A stretch of DNA of 64,000 nucleotides, taken from the NCBI GenBank assembly GCA_902651635.1, contig CACRSC010000013.1:105419-169418 (forward strand), given 5' to 3'. Of this stretch, positions 1 to 11,343 are shown piece after piece (the stretch's first letter is position 1; each line of letters opens with the position of its first letter). The position numbers and the translations under genes were made by a program. The DNA comes from Mastigamoeba balamuthi. Lineage: Eukaryota > Evosea > Mastigamoebida > Mastigamoebidae. Under the pieces are notes generated by a model. It had not been told where the DNA came from, searched no databases, and saw nothing but the letters and a program-made list of their open reading frames with translations.

Positions 1-85
1 AGAACTCAGTGTAGCGGGCGATGAGGGGCGTGGAGACCTCGAGGGCCACAGGCCGCACAGCCCGTGAGGAACGAGCACGGGACAT
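1..85 (-). CDS. Family-A gene, copy 1, first exon only (cut by window edge)
   Basis: First coding exon of a gene that continues beyond the left edge. The ATG at 85 opens a short exon reading MSRARSSRAV, then PVALEVST and a conserved ARYTEF end. The same exon is found at 4433-4347 and 10574-10488, where it ends at a GT donor after the TTC TCG codons. The upstream 450 bases closely match the upstream region of copy 2 (about 4440-4990), so this is the left member of the tandem array. The family is not recognised; see copy 2 (3341-4433) for the full structure. Confidence 0.6.
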   Translation of the reverse strand, partial: MSRARSSRAVRPVALEVSTPLIARYTEF

Positions 86-1501
86 CGCAGCCTGTGTTGA
101 CACCTCCCACCCACGAGCAGCGCCACGCGAGTGCGCACGCACGGGGGTGTATGTGTGGGCAGCAGCGATGGGAGGAATAAACCCCTTTGCGGTGTGAGAC
201 GATATTTGGTTCTTCGCTGTCATTGTACCCAAAATGGACCGCCACTTGTGTATTGGCGGTGTTTGCACTTGAAGTAAGTCATACCGTTTAATGAGGCAAC
301 GAGTGGTGAGGACCTTATCGCTCAGGCCATGCTGTTACAACAGCAAGGTTACACAGAGGAATCAGATACGGCATGGTATTACACACCTCCCAAGCACAAA
401 TATCGATGGAGAAAATCCCGCACAGACAACCGCATCCCTAGTATGCGGATGTTGCTGAGGTGCCATATGTCAATGTATCCAACATGCATGCATTTACTCC
501 ATTAATCTGAAGGTAGTAGTGAGGCACAGTGGCATGGGGGAATGTGCTCTGTTGCCAAACTCGGCATTCGCAGTTTGTACTACAGCCCGAAAGAGAAGCT
601 GCACAACAATTTCCCTCAATGGACTCTTTATGCAGTGCCGCTTGTAATCGATTTGATCTCCCTGCTTCTTGATCTGATCAAGACAGCCGCGTGCCAACCA
701 GGTGGACGTCGTCGTTGCGGGGCCATGACGTCGCTGATGCCGGCGACGTCGACGTCGACGGTAGACGGTGTCATGGCAACAACAGACTGTTAGTCAGTCA
801 GTCTGTCGCCGGGCGGCACCGACGGGTCGCCGGTCTTTTTGTGCTGCAGGGCAAACAGCGCAACACGGGCCGACAGGTACGTTGCGGTGTTCGGCGACAA
901 ACTAGCGGTTCCCTCGTCTCCGTGGGCAGCAGCGCAGCCGCCTCGACAGCCGCCGCGACACGGGACAACACGGAAAAACACCATCACAGAGTCGCCCTCG
1001 TCTCGGGGAATCCCTCCAACACTGAGGTGTCAGAGAGCCATGTTGGCCCCGTCGGACGAGTCCAACCTGAACCCCGGAGCGGCGTCATCGTCATCGAGGA
1101 CCTCAGGCTGTCTGAGACCTGCGCGACCGTCGTGAGAGTTTGTACTTGGCCCACAACAGATCTACCAAAATCTCACGTGCCATCTCAAACCAGGCTACAA
1201 GCCCAAGTACCTCTCTCTACTCGCAAGATTGGCACGCACACCTGCTATTGCCCTCACATTTATGTCGCCTTTCGGGGAGAGTGACTCGGGGTGTGATTTA
1301 TGTTGTTTTGGTAAAAAGCTCACGCGGGCTTTTCTTTGATAGGGATAACAGTGTAGCAGCTCGGCGACGGAGAGCTCATTTCTCCCGAGTGCAACATCAA
1401 AGTGCTCTGCCTGCAGGCAACGTCGTTGGACAAAGGATCAATGCAGGAAGCATGTGGTGGGAGCATGTTGGACAATTTCTCCGGGATGACCCTCAGTGTT
1501 C
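86..1501. other. Intergenic region, left
   Basis: No gene is supported. Bases 290-650 repeat 4640-4990 with modest divergence, including the block GTTGCCAAACTCGGCATTCG near 552, which recurs upstream of other family-A/B genes. Bases 715-770 hold a hairpin (GACGTCGC, 8-nt spacer, GCGACGTC) followed by further GACGTC repeats. The rest, about 780-1500, contains only short overlapping frames that I cannot assign. Confidence 0.5.
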
Positions 1502-2584
1502 TCATTGGGTGATCTGGAAATGCTCCCAGGTGTCGTCCACCTTGCGGTCAACTGATATCCAGTTGGTGTCATCAGCGTGAGCACACAAATAGCGATCTCT
1601 GTGAATGGACCGGAACGTCCACCCGATCCCGCGTTTGTCCTCGACAAGGGTGATCTTGGCCTCCCAGGCTGCGCGGTCTCCATCGCAGCTGTCGCTCAGC
1701 GCAGTGACTCCCTTGTCAGGCACGTGCAGGTACTTGTTCGTGGCGACGTTCTTGATGCACACGACACTGCCGTCCCGCTGCTCAAACACCCACTTGGCTC
1801 TCGGGTCGTTTCCTGCAGTGGCCACAGTCAGAGGTCTCATGGTCACCGGGGGGGGTGCCACTCGCCATCAATGTTGAAGTGCTTGATGTCCCCGTTCTTG
1901 GACGTCTGCAGGAAGTTGCCCTTGGATGTGATGATGTGCACTTGCTGGCCAAATGGGATCTGTTGGCGGGGGTTGGCCATCAACCACACGTTCCCGTCAG
2001 AGGAGTCGAAATCATAACCAACCCTCCACACACCATCCTTCTCAGCGGATATCCCCAAGTACTTGCCTGCCCGAGGACTCCTCATATAAACCATTTCGAC
2101 AGTGCCTGGGGGCGACACCCAGAAGATATCTCCTGTACCGAGATCCTTGCACAGATGAGCCAAGTCGACTCCGCTGCACTGGGGGCTATCCACATAGATT
2201 TGACTGCCCGTCAGACGGTAGTTTCCTGGCAACCCATAGAGGTCGCATCTGGATGAGGTCCACATGGAGAGCCACCACGTCACAGCATCAACAGAGCCCG
2301 GGGACGTCGAAGTGCACAGGCGTGAAGCCGCCTCGTTGGTGCCTGTTAGTGTGGGGACTGTGAGGGAAGCCAGCTGGACAGCAAATTCAACTGCTCTTAC
2401 GCTGTATTGTCATGGCACAGGATCTCTCGGAGCCGTGCCATTGGCCGTCGCTGTAGCAGTGGGTGGAGCACAGGTTGCCGACGAGGAACACGGGCTTGTT
2501 CTTCACCACCTTGAACAAGACCTTGGGGTCTCTCGCCGCCTTGGCCAGGCAGACCAGCCCGAGGAGAACAGCAACGAGCTTCAT
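1502..2584 (-). CDS. Secreted beta-trefoil (fascin-like) protein with a frame break
   Basis: The ATG at 2584 starts a clear signal peptide (MKLVAVLLGLVCLAKA) followed by a small Cys-containing stretch. A 58-nt intron (2343-2400, donor GTAAGAG, acceptor CAG) joins it in frame to the second exon. The rest looks like fascin-type beta-trefoil strands: GKYLGISAEKDG, NVWLMANPR, GNFLQTSKNG, then after about 1855 NKYLHVPDKG, DRYLCAHADD and WEHFQIT before the stop at 1502. The two halves are in different frames. They meet at a run of eight C (minus strand, about 1849-1856) that would need one base more or two fewer to read through; no normal-length intron explains it. This is either a homopolymer sequencing error or a real frameshift. 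The protein is related in fold to the C-terminal modules of the M60 proteins at 43-64 kb, but is stand-alone. It has no hydrophobic C-terminus, so a soluble secreted role is inferred. Confidence 0.6.
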
Positions 2585-3340
2585 CTACACTGAGACAATC
2601 AACAGTAGGATGAGCTGTTGTGAGCTGTTGTCTCTGCCCCTTGCCGCTGGTGGCACACGTCTCAGAGAGTAGAGTGAGGAAACATACTTTTATGTTGGCG
2701 GAGCTCTCTGGCAAAGCTGGTTGTGAGATGTGAGGGTGGTGTGGGGTTCGAGGAAGTGCTCTTCCCAGGAGCAGGACGAGAAATGTGAAGCCGGTGGCGA
2801 GATTCTCGTGGTATGGATTTCTCGAATCGAATCGGCGCACGTTCTGGAGGATATCATCCACCTAGTTGCCGAATCACTGCCAATCCGGCCAAATCGAAAG
2901 AGATGGCCCCCCCCCCGGTGAGGTGCGGTTCTTCGAGTTCCCGGTGAGCAATGCGAGAAAAGAAACAGCAACACCCCATTCTCTAATCAGTACCATAACC
3001 TCATCCACAGCACTGGCAGGCACTGCCAGTCAGAGCACCTGGGGGCCACTGAGCAGCACAGGTTCTCTGCTCTGCCGACACAAGCCGAGGATAGTAATCC
3101 TAATCCGCAGCTGCCCCATGCTTGCTCTAACAACATAGTGCATCTGCACCCCTGCTACACGGGGAGTCCAGCAGCACTGATCCCGACAAAGATGAGATGC
3201 GAGGTGTTCAGCTTCTGAGAAGACGAGATTACGTGGCACAGTTCTTGGCTAACAATACGAACCGCATTTTCTGATTGTCGAATGATCACTCTGTCATACA
3301 CACCCCACTTGCCTTGCGCATGCAGACATCCGTTGTATCA
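2585..3340. other. Intergenic, nothing recognised
   Basis: Upstream region of the secreted trefoil gene and downstream region of family-A copy 2. It contains a run of eight or nine C near 2907-2915. I see no conserved frame, RNA gene or clear repeat. Confidence 0.4.
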
Positions 3341-4433
3341 TCATTGACTGTTGTTGATCAACTGTTGCAGCAGTCGGACACGTTCCAGCTGCTCTCTCTG
3401 CAACAGCATCAACACTTCGAGCTCCTCCCGTATGTCCTCGTTGCCGCCCACAGGCACTGCGCGATCACACCGCGCTGAAGGATCGGCCACCTGGGCGATG
3501 TGTGGAGGCTCCGAGGGTCTGTGCTCCTCTGCCCCTGTAGACTCGCTCGGAACGTCGCCTGGGGTGCTGCGGGAGTCCGGTTCTTCGAGGGGGTTGTGCT
3601 CGTCGCCCTGGTCGACCCACCTGATCTGCGGCGGCGCCAGAGGCCTCCGCGTGTACGTCGTCTTGGAGACAAGTGTGAGGGGCTCTGTCGCTGCCTCGGC
3701 GATCAGCCCCTCTGGCCCCCTCACCGCCACGACGATCACCACGCGCCCTCCCATATGCAGCCGCGACGTGTTGCAGTTCCTGTGGGCGCAGAGGGGACGT
3801 CGGGATGGCGTGGTGTACACGCGCGGGTGCGGTGGCGCGGCGGGTGTGCTAAAATTTCGCTCTTGAATTCGTACGATTTGCACCGCTCAAACAAGAACGT
3901 CCGCTCCTCGCTCGCGCCCTCGTTGCGCAGTTCCTCGTGCGCAGATCCCTCAACGGTGATCAGCTTCTTGAGGCGCGACCGGCAGCATCTCGCGCACGGC
4001 CCCAGGTCTGCAGGGGGATAGCGTTTGAGGGGAAAAGAGGTTGGAAGGAGGTCTGGAAATAGATGGGAATCACTCTGGCCGTTCTCCCGCCCCTCCAGCC
4101 GGACCACGGCACCCGCGCACGCCGCCTTGATTGCTTCGGTGCCCAGCCCCTGCTCCGCCATCCACTGTGCGTCGCACACAACGCGCAGCTGCCCGGCAAA
4201 CGACAGCGCGGAAAAAAACCACAAGCACCACACATTTGGACGCAAACAAACCAGCAGTGACACACCCCCGTGTGAGTGCCCGCCTCTGCGAGCGATGTGC
4301 GCTCTCGGGGGGAAAGAGGGGACGCGAGGGTTCAGGGGCGCGGCACCGAGAACTCTGTGTAGCGGGCGATTAGATGCGTGGAGACCTCGAGGGCCACAGG
4401 CCGCACAGCCCGTGAGGAACGAGCACGGGACAT
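3341..4433 (-). CDS. Family-A gene, copy 2: unrecognised protein with Cys cluster and coiled-coil tail
   Basis: Four exons, all in phase: 4433-4347, 4188-4074, 4007-3875 and 3779-3341, giving about 257 residues. Exon 1 carries PVALEVST. Exon 2 carries LRVVCDAQWMAEQGLGTEAI. Exon 3 has a cysteine cluster (PCARCCRSRLKK) and ERTFLFERCKS. Exon 4 continues NCNTSRLHMGGRVVIVVAV, then AEAATEPLTLVSKTTYTRR, PQIRWVDQ, an acidic low-complexity linker and a heptad-like helix (EELEVLMLLQREQLERVRLL). The donor GTACGA inside exon 3 is conserved in all four full copies, and it removes an in-frame stop in copy 5, which supports the model. The beta-rich middle with Cys residues and a basic TSR-x-x-GGR stretch loosely recalls beta-sandwich DNA-binding domains of the CudA/STAT-like kind, but I cannot assign the family. 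The helix suggests dimerisation. Confidence 0.6.
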
Positions 4434-5358
4434 CGCAGCCTGTGCTGACTCCTCCTACCCACGAGCAGCGCCACGCGAGTGCGCACGCACGGGGTGCGTA
4501 GGTGTTTGGGCAGAAGCGACGGGAGGAATAAACCCCTGTCCGGTGTGCGATGATATTTGGTTCTCGCTGTCACTCCCCTCAAAATGGACCGCCACCTGCG
4601 TAGGTGGTGTTTACTCTGGGAGATAGTTATACTGTTGAACGAGACAACGAGTGGTGAGGACCTTGTTGCTCAGGCCACGCTGTTGTAACAGCAAGGTTGC
4701 ACAGAGGAAGCAATTTTCGCATGGCATTGTATTGTACCCCACCCAGAATGTAAATCAGTGGGTCAATTCCAACACAGACAAACGCAACCCTCTATGGGTT
4801 TTGCTGAGGTTATGTGTATCAGTGCATCCTACGCATGCATGTGTTTAGTCCATTAATCCGTAGGAATTAGCCGGACACAGGAATGTGCTCTGTTGCCAAA
4901 CTCGGCATTCGCAGTTTGTACTACAGCCCGAAAGAGAAGTTGCACCTCATATTCCCTCTTGGAAATATGCAGGCAGTGCCACTTGGATTCGTTTTGATAC
5001 CTGCTTCTAGATCTGGTCAAGACAGCGTCGTGCCTTGCGCGTCGATAATAAGCGTGAGTTATTGTGACAGAAGACTACATTGTGTGGCAGTGCTTCGGCA
5101 GTGCAGATGTACGCTACAAGATGATGTACCACGCGCATGGTCTTCAGTGCACATCGCTGTACCAATGTTGGCGTGCGAGAGAAGAGCAGCTCGCTATCTT
5201 ATGAAGACTCAAAGTGGTAGAGGTTGCGAGACACGACCTTTAGTTATTGCGGATAGTTGAAGTCCTGTGGCGAGCGCATACAGATCACAGTCGCTTAAGC
5301 TTATTCGCGCATTCCGTGCCCACGAGTGGCGTGAGGGAATGCAGAGCAGTCGCCGTGA
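4434..5358. other. Upstream region of family-A copy 2
   Basis: 4434-4990 repeats the upstream region of copy 1 (86-650). It includes the block around 4888-4940 (GTTGCCAAACTCGGCATTCG followed by CAGTTTGTACTACAGCCCG), which has diverged relatives near 6886, 11048 and 12872. Bases 5000-5358 show no supported feature. Confidence 0.4.
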
Positions 5359-6648
5359 TCATTGGTTTGAGTTGACCAGCCTCTGCAGCGCCCGCACACG
5401 TTCGAGCTGCTCTCTCTGCAGCTGCGCGAGAACCTCCAGCTCTCTTCTGATCCTGATCTCCTCGCTGCTCCCTGTGTTGCGTCCCGGGTCTGCTCGTTCG
5501 ACGCTGGCTGTGCCATCTGCCAACCCTGAGCGCGTCTCCGTCTTTTTGTCGTCCCCTCGCTCCTCTGGCGCGACGCTCGCAGCACAGACCGGAGTGTCCT
5601 GCATGCCCTCGCCCTCGGGGGCACCGGCCCCCTCGCCCTGGTCGATCCACCTGATCTGTGCGGGCGTGCGGAGCCTCCGCGTGTACGTCGACTTGGAGAC
5701 CAGTGTGAGGGGCTCCGTCGCTGCCTCGGCGATCGGCCCCTGTGGGCCCCGTACGGTCACCACCACCAGCACGCGGCCCCCAGCGTGCAGCCGCGACGTG
5801 TTGCAGTGACTGTTTTGCGGCAATGGTGTCGGAACGGCGCGCGTGCACGTGTGTGCGCGTGTGACGGCATCACACACCGGATTTTTGGTGGGCGTACGAT
5901 TTGCACCGTTCAAAGACGAAGACCCGCTCCTCGCGATCGCCCATGCCGCGCGATTCCTCACGCACAGACCCCTCTATGGTGATCATCTTCCTGAGGCGCG
6001 ACCTGCAGCATTTGGTGCACGGGGCCACGTCTGGAGAAGGGAGAACGTTGGCGATAGAAAGAGAAATAAGAAGGGCAGAAGGAAACCGCACTCTGGCCGT
6101 CCACCCGTCCCTCCAGCCGCACAGCAGCAGCTGCCGCCGCCGCTCGGATCGCCTCCGTGCCCAGCCCCTTCTCCGCCATCCACCTGGCGTCGCAGATGAC
6201 GCGCAGCTGAAGTGGGACGACAAGAGGGCGAAAAACGCTCACGCGAATTAAGACAAGTAAATCAGCACAGTCGCGCCCCACAAGGCATCCCTCGTGAGGC
6301 ACGCGGCCCTTCATCGCGCTCTGCACGGTCGGGAGAAGTCGGGGGCGAGGGTAGCGGTACCGAGAACTCAGTGTAGCGGGCTATGAGGGGCGTGGAGACC
6401 TCGAGGGCCACAGGCTGCGCAGCCCGTGGGGAATGAACCCACGGCGCCGCGGCCGTCGCGATTCCTCCCTCCAGCTGATCCAGCACGACGAGTGCACGTG
6501 CACAGAGGGTGTCCAGCAAGCAAGGAATATGCCACAAGAGGGTGCGATGATAATCTTCTTCTTCGCAAGCACCCCAGAAAATTGACGAGAGTCTGCGCGG
6601 TGCACGGTCACCGGGGGACTCTTGCTGCCCCTGACACCGAACGAGCAT
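5359..6648 (-). CDS. Family-B gene, copy 3 (start uncertain)
   Basis: Same four-exon plan as copy 2, with subfamily B residues: PCTKCCRSRLRK, ERVFVFERCKS, HCNTSRLHAGGRVLVVVTV, AEAATEPLTLVSKSTYTRR and a C-terminal helix RRELEVLAQLQREQLERVRA before the stop at 5359. The codon that is ATG in family A is not ATG here. The reading frame stays open upstream as far as an ATG at 6648, so the true N-terminus is either longer or has moved. Exon 2 has an alanine run (AAAAAAA) replacing the family-A CAGA segment. It pairs with copy 2 as the A-B unit that is duplicated as copies 4-5. Confidence 0.5.
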
Positions 6649-6979
6649 CGACGACGTCGGGAAAGGTGCCGCGCAGATCCGTGGTGGACGGCAACGAACG
6701 GTCCCACCCCTAACTTGCCTTGCTAGCCCATCAGGAAATCTCTCGTGGTCAGGACCGGCACTTCCTCGTTAGGCAACGGGTGGAAGTGTTAATGCACTGC
6801 CTGCACGAGGTGCTTTGTTCTCTCATCGGCGCGTCACCGTTCGACTATAAATGGCCTCGATTTCGCCGGTAACAGAGAGATGCACACGATGCCAAATCCG
6901 GTAGTCGCAGTTTGATCTGGCAGGCAAGAGTCCTCTGGCCACTTGCCCTGCCTCTGGACCAGGCCTCACTGGAACGGGA
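6649..6979. other. Short spacer with TATA-like site
   Basis: Contains ACTATAAATGG on the plus strand near 6846 and the conserved block GATGCCAAATCCGGTAGTCG near 6888. Both align with 12815-12890 in the second unit, where the TATA reads CGTATAAAAGC. What is transcribed from it is unknown; the short plus-strand frame after it is open in the right unit (70 codons) but closed almost at once here. Confidence 0.35.
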
Positions 6980-9041
6980 ACCGTCAATTGATTTGATCCG
7001 CCATTTTTCGTCCTTTGTTATCGAGGCACGGACCTTTGAGGTTCTCTTTCTCGTCCCTCTGGTGCCCGTCAGCGAGGGCCACAGTGGCCTCGGAGCTGGG
7101 CTTTTCTGCGGGCTGCACCTGCTTGCACGCGGCGAGTCTGGGCACGCCACGCAGCGAGCACCTGGAGGAAAAGAGGAGCACCTCGAGCCTCAGGGGCGGC
7201 CCGAGGCACACGAGGACGTACCAATGCACGGCGCACTGCGCCACAAGCATCAGCAGCAGCACTACCAGGAACAAGACGCCCACGATGCCCTGGCCACGGC
7301 CCAGCTGTCAGCATTGCAAATGCTGGCCATCGCCGTGGCCGACATCAGTGAGCCCTCGTCCTTCCAGACGATCAACGTGGCCGTGTTCCGCACAAGCACA
7401 ACGTCGTTGTGGGGCTCCCTCCCCGACATGCTTCTTCGTGGGCTCCAGCGGCTGCAGCCTCCAGTAGCTGTTATCGATTGACATCACCAGTACCGCTCAC
7501 AGCGAATCCACAAACGAGACCCTGAGTTGTGAAATACATTATTCTCAAATTTGGATTCGGGAATCGGAAGATACCGCAATACCTCACTACTCGCAGGCTC
7601 GTGTCGTACTCTGTCCGTGTGCGGAACAGGAGCAGCGGGCGGCAGTGGGGAGTGCAAGGAATGACCCTACGCTGATTGTGGCATGCCTGACCTCGTCTTC
7701 TGTGAGGTTGCTGGTGTACTGGGCCAGCTGCAGGGCTGCCTGCGTGGAGATAGCGTATTGTGCACGTCGTGCACAATAATTGAATCTGCAGTGCAGGCAA
7801 AGAGCTGTGAGGAACTGGCGCTGCAGAGCGATGTAGCACATCAGACATGTATTACAAGGGGGAGGGAGGGCACACTTGTCACTGTTGCAGTCACGAGTTG
7901 GGCATACCACTCCGTTTCTAAGAAATTGTCGCAGCCAATTATAGCTCTGTGGTGGTGCGGTGCCTGCGCGGTGTCCGCCAGCATGATTGAGCTCGTCGTG
8001 GGTGGTCGAGGGCGATTCCGTCGATTATGCTGGTATCAACAAGGAGTCGTGGCAAGCACCGTGAGGAGATCAGACGCAGAAACAGGGTGTGCGACGGATG
8101 CAACAGTGCGCGAGGTGCTGCTGGGTGGGGCAGTACAGCATAGGTTCACCACGGGCCATGGTCAGACAGTCCTGCACAACCCCGATCCTCTGTTTCCCAC
8201 CCCCCGATAGGATGTGCTGGTGGCTGCCCGAGAGCCTGATTTGGCAGCAACTACTTCGATGAAAACGAGCAGGGCTTTGGGCATTTGGTTTCCCAACGCC
8301 AAATACACATTGTAAGGGGCAAAGCACGGTCCCACACACACCAACATTTGACAGCAACACCGCCAGACCTCCTGTACTGAGCTGTGGCAAGGCTTTGCCT
8401 GAGATCGAAAGGGGGTCACACGGCAAATTCTACGCGACTCGGGCATGACGGTGGCCTGTGCGGATTCAAAGCTCAGGAGTGATGCTTGTCCTGTCACGCA
8501 GCTATGTGAGCTTTGAGTTGCCCCAATGTACGGCAGATCGCCCACGGCATAACAAACTGTGTGAGCAACTGGCAGGAGGAAGCGCACCCCTTGCTCGGCG
8601 ACCGCGGCGCCCTGGACACAGGAGAGGACATGCTGTGGCAGGAAGGGTGCGACAAGCTGTGGATCGGGGGACGTCGGCCGTGCACGGTGGCACGCCCCTG
8701 CGCCTGCACGCTGCTCTAGCGCACACCCGGGACACACGCAACACGCAGCGACACGAGCACACACGGGCAGACCCCGCCGGGGCGCCAGCCATCCCCTTCT
8801 CAGGCATTTTCTCTGAAACGGAGTGGTAGCATACGTCTGGGTATTCACAGGAGATGTGCCTATTTTGGGTGGAACTGGCAGTTGGGTCACAGAGAGCGAA
8901 TGCCATGGGCATTTCCTCTCTGGCCCATTTGCGAAATTCCTCTCCATGTAGAGCGCGAGCACCGTGAACATGAACGGCCTCAGGCTGCTTCTGGCAACCG
9001 AGTTGATGTCCAGGCCTGTGGAAGAGCCCTCTCACTGCTGA
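6980..9041 (-). pseudogene. Decayed copy of the two-transmembrane protein gene
   Basis: Aligns with the gene at 13096-14366. Recognisable parts, reading on the minus strand: the N-terminal LRLFMFTV region near 8950-9040, the ISTQAALQLAQYTSNLTEDE segment near 7700-7770, and the C-terminal membrane stretch GVLFLVVLLLMLVAQ near 7240-7283 followed by PLRLEVLLF. The frames no longer connect: the first transmembrane helix has been lost, stops interrupt the lumenal part, and a 924-bp inverted-repeat insertion (7905-8828) sits between the N-terminal and central parts. This is the left-unit counterpart of an intact gene in the right unit. Confidence 0.65.
7905..8828. mobile_element. 924-bp insertion with terminal inverted repeats (non-autonomous DNA transposon candidate)
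   Basis: The left end reads TACCACTCCGTTTCTAAGAA and the right end, on the opposite strand, reads TACCACTCCGTTTCAGAGAA, so 14 bases are identical and most of the next six match. The three bases GCA occur directly outside both ends (7902-7904 and 8829-8831), consistent with a 3-bp target duplication. The insertion interrupts a copy of a gene whose paralogue in the next unit (about 13.9-14.3 kb) lacks it. No transposase is recognisable inside, so it is probably a non-autonomous relative of a terminal-inverted-repeat DNA transposon family that makes 3-bp duplications. Confidence 0.7.
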
Positions 9042-9470
9042 ATTCATCGCCCACCGAAGGACTCCTCACATGTGGTCCGCCTGGCCCTCTGCCCTGCAGT
9101 ACTCTCGAGAAGTTAAGCACGCCAGATAGTCATTCTCGTTACTCAAACACACCCATTCCTGTGTCCAGGCTGTACCCGGTTCTATCATGCACTTCCTTGT
9201 AGACAATATTCTGCAAGGCAGAGAGTTCAGAGATCACTTCTAGAGAAGCCACTGATGAGGTGTATTATGGATGAGAGATCAGTGAATGCCAGCCGTGTCC
9301 ACTGCGGCAGAGCCTATCCCTCCAGTTTTCAAGACAGTACACGTACAGGCCTCGAGCCTGACATCCTTCGTTAATTGTTACTGTGCCGTGTGGTCGGAGA
9401 TGTTTCCGCCCTGTCGTCGTTGCTCCTTCATGCCTCCAGGTAGCTCCTTGCTCACGACCAACGGATCTCA
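9042..9470. other. Junction between the two repeat units
   Basis: The first 80 bases still resemble the 5' flank of the membrane-protein gene at 14.37-14.45 kb, after which similarity is lost. No gene is supported before the stop of copy 4 at 9471. Confidence 0.4.
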
Positions 9471-10574
9471 CTACTTGGAGTTGACCAGCCATTGCAGCGC
9501 GCGAACGCGTTCCAGCTGCTCCCTCTGCAATAGCATCAACACCTCGAGCTCCTCCCTCAAGTCCTTGCCGTTGTTTGCGGTGTCCGCGGGTGATGTGCGA
9601 GCACACGTGGCTGCGTGATCGACCACGCGGGCGAGGCGTGGAGGCTCCGAGGAGCTGAGCACCTCAGACGCTGTTGCCATGCTCGGGGTTTCTGAAGGCG
9701 TGCTGTGCGCATCCTCTCCCTCGATAGGAGTGTCCTTGTCGCCCTGGTCGACCCACCTGATCTGCGGCGGCGCGCGAGGCCTCCGCGTGTATGTCGTCTT
9801 GGAGACAAGTGTGAGGGGATACGTTGCTGCCTCGGCAATCGGCCCCTGCGGTCCCATCACCGCCACGACGATCACCACGCGCCCTCCCATGTGCAGCCTC
9901 GACGTGTTGCAGTTCCTGTGGACGCGGGCGTGGGTGTCGTGATGGCGCGGTGCACACGTGGGTGATCGTGAGAAGAAGGAGGGTCCGGTGGTGTGGCGGG
10001 TGTGCTCGAATTTCCCGCTTGAATTCGTACGATTTGCACCGCTCAAACAAGAACGTCCGCTCCTGGCTCACGCCCTTGATGCGCGGCTCCTCACGCGCAG
10101 ATCCCTCTATGGTGATGAGTTTCTTGAGGCGCGACCGGCAGCATCTCGCGCACGGCCCCAGGTCTGCAGAGGATAGCGTTTGAGGGGAAAAGAGGTTGGA
10201 AGGAGGTCTGGAAATAAAAAGGAGATCACTCTGGCCGTTCTCCCGCCCCTCCAGCCGGACCATGGCGCCCGCGCACGCCGCCTTGATTGCTTCGGTGCCC
10301 AGCCCCTGCTCCGCCATCCACTGCGCGCCGCACACAACGCGCAGCTGCCCGGCAAACGACACAGCGCGGAAAAAGAGCACATTCATTTGGACGCAAACAA
10401 ACAAGCAGTGGCACACCCCTTGTGAGTGCCCGCCTCGGCGTACGATGTGTGCTCTCGGGGGGAAGCGGAGACGAGGGAGCGTGGCACCGAGAACTCTGAG
10501 TAGCGGGCTATGAGAGACGTGGAGACCTCGAGGGCCACAGGAGGCACTGCCTGTGAGGAGTGAGCCCGTGACAT
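9471..10574 (-). CDS. Family-A gene, copy 4
   Basis: Closest relative of copy 2. The ATG at 10574 opens an 87-nt first exon (MSRAHSSQAV, PVALEVSTSL, ARYSEF) ending at the GT donor at 10487. Later exons show LRVVCGAQWMAEQGLGTEAI, PCARCCRSRLKKLITIEGSA, ERTFLFERCKS, NCNTSRLHMGGRVVIVVAV, PQIRWVDQGDKD and a C-terminal helix EELEVLMLLQREQLERVRAL. The stop is TAG at 9471-9473. Differences from copy 2 are spread over exons and introns alike, which suggests an older duplication rather than a recent one. Same unknown function as copy 2. Confidence 0.6.
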
Positions 10575-11343
10575 CGCAGCCTGAGCGACTCTTCTCCCAC
10601 CCGCAAGCCAGCACTTTTGCGGTTGAGGGCACACGGGGGGATGTGCAGCAGCTACAGAGGGAGGAATAAACACCCCTTTGCGGGGTGAGATGATATTTGT
10701 TTCTCGCTGTCACTGCCACCCAAAAATGGATCTCCCAGTTCCGTGCGATGGGGACCGCACCAGGGAGATTCTCGTTACGCTACAAACAACATAAATTGAG
10801 TCGAGAGTAGTGCCTTCCTGCTCGGTTCATGCGGCTGTGCCGCCATTTACGGGCGAATGAGCTAAATGTGGTATCTGAAGGTAATTGTCAATGGAGGGTC
10901 CAAAATTCCCGCACAGCGTTGCATGGCGCACGAGAATTCAGTCGAAGCAGTTGGGGCTCTTGTGGCCTGTGCCACTAGATATGAACACATGGCTGTTCAT
11001 GCTCCTCTGGAATTCAGGGCGAAGGGTAAAGAGCAGATACCAAAACAGGCTATCGCTGTTTGTACCTGACCCAAAGCAGATCGCGCTGTCTTCTTCACGT
11101 GCACTCGCTAGGGTATGCTTCGAGTCAGAGCGAGTGGAGCGAATAATCATGCACAACTGTTCTTCTGCCCTCCCAAATCACATTCTCTCCGCTATGATGA
11201 TTATTTGGTGTTGCCTCCTTGCCCTGGATGGGATCTTTTGAGGTGGTCCATGGTGCTTTGCAGCGCTGAGGGCCGGCACCCTTGGCCCTTCCAGGCTATC
11301 CCTTGAGCCTGACATAGTGCTTCAATGAGCCCAACAGCCGTGA
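10575..11343. other. Upstream region of family-A copy 4
   Basis: Less similar to the other family-A upstream regions. A diverged form of the shared block (GGCTATCGCTGTTTGTACCT) lies near 11048. Nothing else is recognised. Confidence 0.35.

Noticed and set aside
3600-3860. p53-like DNA-binding domain in family A
   Set aside because: The CNTS-GG resemblance is short and superficial; zinc ligands and the rest of that fold are not visible.
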